Positions 23,418 through 26,435 of a stretch of 26,435 bases of DNA are shown here, one piece after another. The position numbers and the translations under genes were made by a program. How positions within the stretch are numbered: position 1 is the first letter of the stretch; each line of letters starts with the position of its first letter. The notes under the pieces are model-generated. The model ran no database searches. It was not told where the DNA came from and was given only the letters and a program-made list of their open reading frames with translations. The DNA comes from CAYGTS01 sp964352905 (GTDB taxonomy: Bacteria; Pseudomonadota; Gammaproteobacteria; JAHCLG01), in the NCBI GenBank assembly GCA_964352905.1, contig CAYGTS010000022.1, forward strand, positions 1 through 26,435, written 5' to 3'.

Positions 23418-26417
23418 TTCAATCGTAGTCGCCGGTAACTCTGTCATTTTATCAAGTACGATATTAACATAACGATCATCAAGTTGACTTAAGTCCAATT
23501 TTTTCGCCAGCAAATCACGCATCCAAATTTTTCTTATATCCCTATACATGTCTTGACTAGCCTTGCGGTAATCCATTTTTCTAATAATGTCAATTCTGTC
23601 TAAACAATACATGAGTTCAAAAAAATTCAACTCACTGTTGTGTAATGCTTTAATGACTTGATCAGGCTCTGCCAATGTTTTTTTCGCCATCACCCACACT
23701 TGATATAATTGATATTTTTGCCCAAGACTCAGATCGAAACGAGACGCCCAATCGGATAAAATTAATTCTTGAGTCCATTCTGAAGTGGGTTTATCCTTGG
23801 GAAAATTAACTTGATCTAACGATACAAGGGTATGCAGCAATTCAACATCCACAATCAACTGCCCTGTTGCTGTTTTAATGTTATTTTGCAAGGTATTAAA
23901 AAACTGTTGAAATTTCCATGAACCTGCTGTGGCTGTTTGTATCGATAATTCATGTAGTTTGCGAAAGGCAATTCCCCTTAAACAACCATGACGACTGAAT
24001 AAGGCTTGCTCTAAAACATTACGAGATGTTAATAAAAATATATCTTCTCGCTGCAACACTGTGACCATGCATTCTACGATTGCCTTTTTAATAGCTTGCG
24101 AAGAGCTACCTTTGCTGAACGCATCACTTAATATATCAACTGTTGCTTTCAGATCACTTATTGGTAAATCCTGAATGATTTGTTGATAAGGATCTAAATT
24201 TGCTAATGATATATTGTTTACCAACAAATTCTTAACGGCTTGTTCTTGCACTGCTGTGAGTGAAGCCTCAGTATTGTTGGCTTGCGCTAAAATTTTAGGA
24301 GATACAGCGGCATTCACAAGCAATTGTTGTGCTAGCTGTTTGATAGTCGTGAGTCTACTGCTAGCAGCAATTACGGCAATCGCTTGCAATATTGTATTTG
24401 GCAGCTCTTGGGCATTGTGGCATCCCAGCAAAACAGTCAATGCCAAATTATGCAAATCACCTCTGGTTGTCAGAATACAACCTATTCTCGCAAAATTATT
24501 CTCAAGCAGCTTAGCATGTTCGGATAGGATCTGGCATCTTGCTAAATATTCTAGATCATCGTTACAAGATAAAGTACTTAATTCAATATAGCCTCGTTGT
24601 TCTTGATTCAAAAGATCAGTTTTTTTCAATAAATTAAGTAGTTTTCTCCTTGCATACGTATCCTCTGGTAAGTTCGCTATAATGCAAGTCATGTCATCTT
24701 GCGAAAGTTTATTGTTAGCGCGTAATATTTCAAGCCCTTGAGTGCTCATGGCAATTAAATGCATCTGCTTTGCTTGTAAACAATCTAAAAATAATTGTTT
24801 GGCTTGCTCAGTATATTCTCCAGCATCGCACTGTTGTAAGACTGAGCAAATAACAATTAAGGCATCTACTTGTGCTGGTTGATCGTGTATGTTCGTAAAG
24901 TGCTTCAGCACAGCCTCAATAACTGCCTTGGATAAAATATCACCTTTTTGTGCTTTAATTGAAAAAATAGCCAGTACATGATCTATCATATGACCTGCTG
25001 CAAGTACTCTTTGTAATTTTTCGATAAGATCATCAGGTAATTTTTGATTATTTTTTACAATATGAAAATAGATTTTAAATAAATCAGCATTGTTACAAAA
25101 TTGTTTGGCCAATTCTTCAATAATATGATTCGGCAAACATTGTTCATGTGCCACAATCTGTTTGATAATGGCCAAAACATGGGGTTGTGTTAAGCCAATA
25201 CGAGTTAAGCCCTCAAAGGCATCAAGTGGTAGCAAATTACCGGCTTGGCTTGCTTCTGCCAAGACTGTAAGCGCATAATGATTGGCATCGGTGATCAGGC
25301 TAATACTGGCACGCTGTAATTCAAGTCTTAAAAATAGGTTATCAGGTAAATCCTGATTTAAATCAGCAGCACATAAACAATCAAAAATTTCGCGCCTTAT
25401 ATTAGGATCATTTGATTTATACAATTGTTCCGCCAAGAGGGTTAAGGTTTTTTCCCCCACTGCCTGACCATTTTTGATAATAACGCATAAGATTGCTAGT
25501 GCGCGTTGGTGATCTACACCAAGATCCAAAAGTGTTTCTAACCTCGCAATTATTTTTTCAGGTATAAAGGCTGCGGGTTGGGTAAGATGAGCAGCTAACA
25601 AACTCAAACAGCGATCTTTTTTATCGTTAGGTACGGCAAAGATCAGATCAAGAATATCAAAAATCTCTTCTGGCAATGCTTGCTTGGCTACTTCTAACGT
25701 GACTATGTTTAAAATAAGGTTATTAATCCGTTCACTAAAATCGGTATGGCCAAATCGAAATGGATCGCTTTTATACAGTTGACTGAGATAACTCAAATGA
25801 AACAATGGCATCGGTGGTGCTTGTTTTACGAGCGCCTGTTGATATAAATTTTCTAAATAAAATATAGTACTATACACAGCAACGTCTGATACAGGATCCT
25901 TGAGATAGCTTTGCACTGCTAGCAGTGTATTATAATCAACTGTTTTCGCTAACAGACCATTATTAATTGCCAGAAATAAACATTTACTCGCGAAAATGCG
26001 CGTTTGTTTTTCAGTACTTGCCAAAGCCTTAATTAAATAACTTGCTGTTGCTTCGGTCATTTTTTTAGGTGATGCAGTTAGTAACGCCATTTCTATTAAT
26101 TTTGCAGTTAGCGTTGAAACAGCATGACTCGCTTGATTATCTCTGCTGCGCTCGGCAAATTGCAAATCATCTTCTTGCTCGATCAGGATCCGTAGATCTG
26201 CTAATTTAAAAGACAAGGTATTAAAATCAATAGTCACTTTATCCGCCATTTCCAACATGATCAGGAGAATGACAATAACCGCCCGATCTGAATATTGCGC
26301 TATTGAGTTTAGTAGGGTTTGTATAATATTTTGCGGTAATACTTTACCTTTTTTACAATTTGTCAGAATAATAGTTAATATTTGGTAACTACTCACTCCG
26401 TAGCAGGGAACGCCCAT
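23406..26417 (-). CDS. N-terminal/middle alpha-helical repeat part of the same giant protein
   Basis: A 1003-residue frame with no catalytic motif that I recognise. It consists of alpha-helical repeats of roughly 35-45 residues, HEAT/ARM-like, often with a 'G/N-x-x-LP-x-x-x-I/L' turn (for example NQKLPDDLIEKLQRVL, NGQAVGEKTLTLLAEQL, GNLLPLDAFEGLTRIGL, HEQCLPNHIIEELAKQF). Such solenoids usually bind proteins. Both ends are set by MITEs: the first 11 codons (MGVPCYGVSSY) lie in copy 5 and have no ribosome site, and the stop TAA is the first bases of copy 2. After removal of copy 2 plus one duplication, this frame continues without shift into the SecA-like frame (TTIEKLLRSLGRIDNMVEIN). Its true N-terminus probably lies beyond the window, behind copy 5. 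Whether it is still translated is unknown. Confidence 0.65.
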   Translation of the reverse strand: MGVPCYGVSSYQILTIILTNCKKGKVLPQNIIQTLLNSIAQYSDRAVIVILLIMLEMADKVTIDFNTLSFKLADLRILIEQEDDLQFAERSRDNQASHAVSTLTAKLIEMALLTASPKKMTEATASYLIKALASTEKQTRIFASKCLFLAINNGLLAKTVDYNTLLAVQSYLKDPVSDVAVYSTIFYLENLYQQALVKQAPPMPLFHLSYLSQLYKSDPFRFGHTDFSERINNLILNIVTLEVAKQALPEEIFDILDLIFAVPNDKKDRCLSLLAAHLTQPAAFIPEKIIARLETLLDLGVDHQRALAILCVIIKNGQAVGEKTLTLLAEQLYKSNDPNIRREIFDCLCAADLNQDLPDNLFLRLELQRASISLITDANHYALTVLAEASQAGNLLPLDAFEGLTRIGLTQPHVLAIIKQIVAHEQCLPNHIIEELAKQFCNNADLFKIYFHIVKNNQKLPDDLIEKLQRVLAAGHMIDHVLAIFSIKAQKGDILSKAVIEAVLKHFTNIHDQPAQVDALIVICSVLQQCDAGEYTEQAKQLFLDCLQAKQMHLIAMSTQGLEILRANNKLSQDDMTCIIANLPEDTYARRKLLNLLKKTDLLNQEQRGYIELSTLSCNDDLEYLARCQILSEHAKLLENNFARIGCILTTRGDLHNLALTVLLGCHNAQELPNTILQAIAVIAASSRLTTIKQLAQQLLVNAAVSPKILAQANNTEASLTAVQEQAVKNLLVNNISLANLDPYQQIIQDLPISDLKATVDILSDAFSKGSSSQAIKKAIVECMVTVLQREDIFLLTSRNVLEQALFSRHGCLRGIAFRKLHELSIQTATAGSWKFQQFFNTLQNNIKTATGQLIVDVELLHTLVSLDQVNFPKDKPTSEWTQELILSDWASRFDLSLGQKYQLYQVWVMAKKTLAEPDQVIKALHNSELNFFELMYCLDRIDIIRKMDYRKASQDMYRDIRKIWMRDLLAKKLDLSQLDDRYVNIVLDKMTELPATTIEKLL

Positions 26418-26435
26418 ATTTGGGCTAAAAACAGC
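26377..26435 (+). mobile_element. MITE copy 5, cut by the window end
   Basis: From 26385 the sequence is identical to the GTAA-end of copy 2 for all 51 visible bases. The preceding 8 bases, AATATTTG (26377-26384), should recur after its far end if it is a normal insertion. Relative to the giant minus-strand gene it is in the reverse orientation, where all three frames contain stops. Confidence 0.9.

Noticed and set aside
1..26435. CRISPR array, tRNA or rRNA genes
   Set aside because: No regularly spaced short repeats and no tRNA or rRNA signatures were seen; all repeats found are dispersed palindromes or the MITE.

Overview
The window looks like a piece of an AT-rich gammaproteobacterial chromosome, most plausibly from an intracellular or amoeba-associated lineage (Legionellales / Coxiellaceae / Berkiella / Rickettsiella-like). 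The housekeeping block dnaE-accA-tilS-corB is gammaproteobacterial in sequence and order. It sits next to an EspL/OspD-like protease effector candidate and a giant SecA-like multidomain protein of the kind expected in host-associated bacteria. The taxonomic call is an inference from gene content and remembered family sequences.

Layout. 34-59: a decayed end of the local repeat family. 121-8393, all on the minus strand: FAD/NAD(P)H oxidoreductase, CorB-type CNNM/CBS transporter, tilS, accA and dnaE. Two palindromic repeat elements lie in its intergenic gaps (about 890-1014 and 3679-3849). 8526-10094: a triple-GNAT acetyltransferase. 10449-11271: ribB behind an FMN riboswitch. 11395-14031: a 2.6-kb segment bounded by two similar 37-bp direct repeats; it holds the EspL-like effector candidate and a DUF6933 protein. 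14107-15740: an AbiEi/AbiEii toxin-antitoxin operon. 15990-16052: a remnant of an IS3-type transposase. 16104 to the window end: a giant minus-strand gene (alpha-helical repeats, SecA-like motor, TPR-like region, beta-alpha repeats, hydrophobic segment, OTU-like cysteine-protease motif, GHSRGG hydrolase).

The most striking thing is a family of 178-bp miniature elements. Three full copies differ by about one base from each other. They have imperfect terminal inverted repeats starting GTAA/GTAT and perfect 8-bp target duplications. A fourth copy is older, a fifth is cut by the window end, and a sixth is a decayed end. These features match the IS66 family, so I infer a non-autonomous IS66-type MITE. 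Element plus duplication is 186 bp, exactly 62 codons, so every insertion preserves frame. Only one of its six frames is open. In the EspL-like gene it landed in the open frame and would add about 60 residues. In the giant gene it landed in a stop-containing frame and cut it in two; removing it in silico rejoins the halves in one frame. A further copy at the window edge cuts the same gene again.

The new systems candidates are therefore: (i) a coding-sequence-invading MITE that resembles, but is not, a Rickettsia palindromic element; (ii) the EspL-like protease with ankyrin-like repeats; (iii) the broken giant SecA/OTU-like/hydrolase protein.
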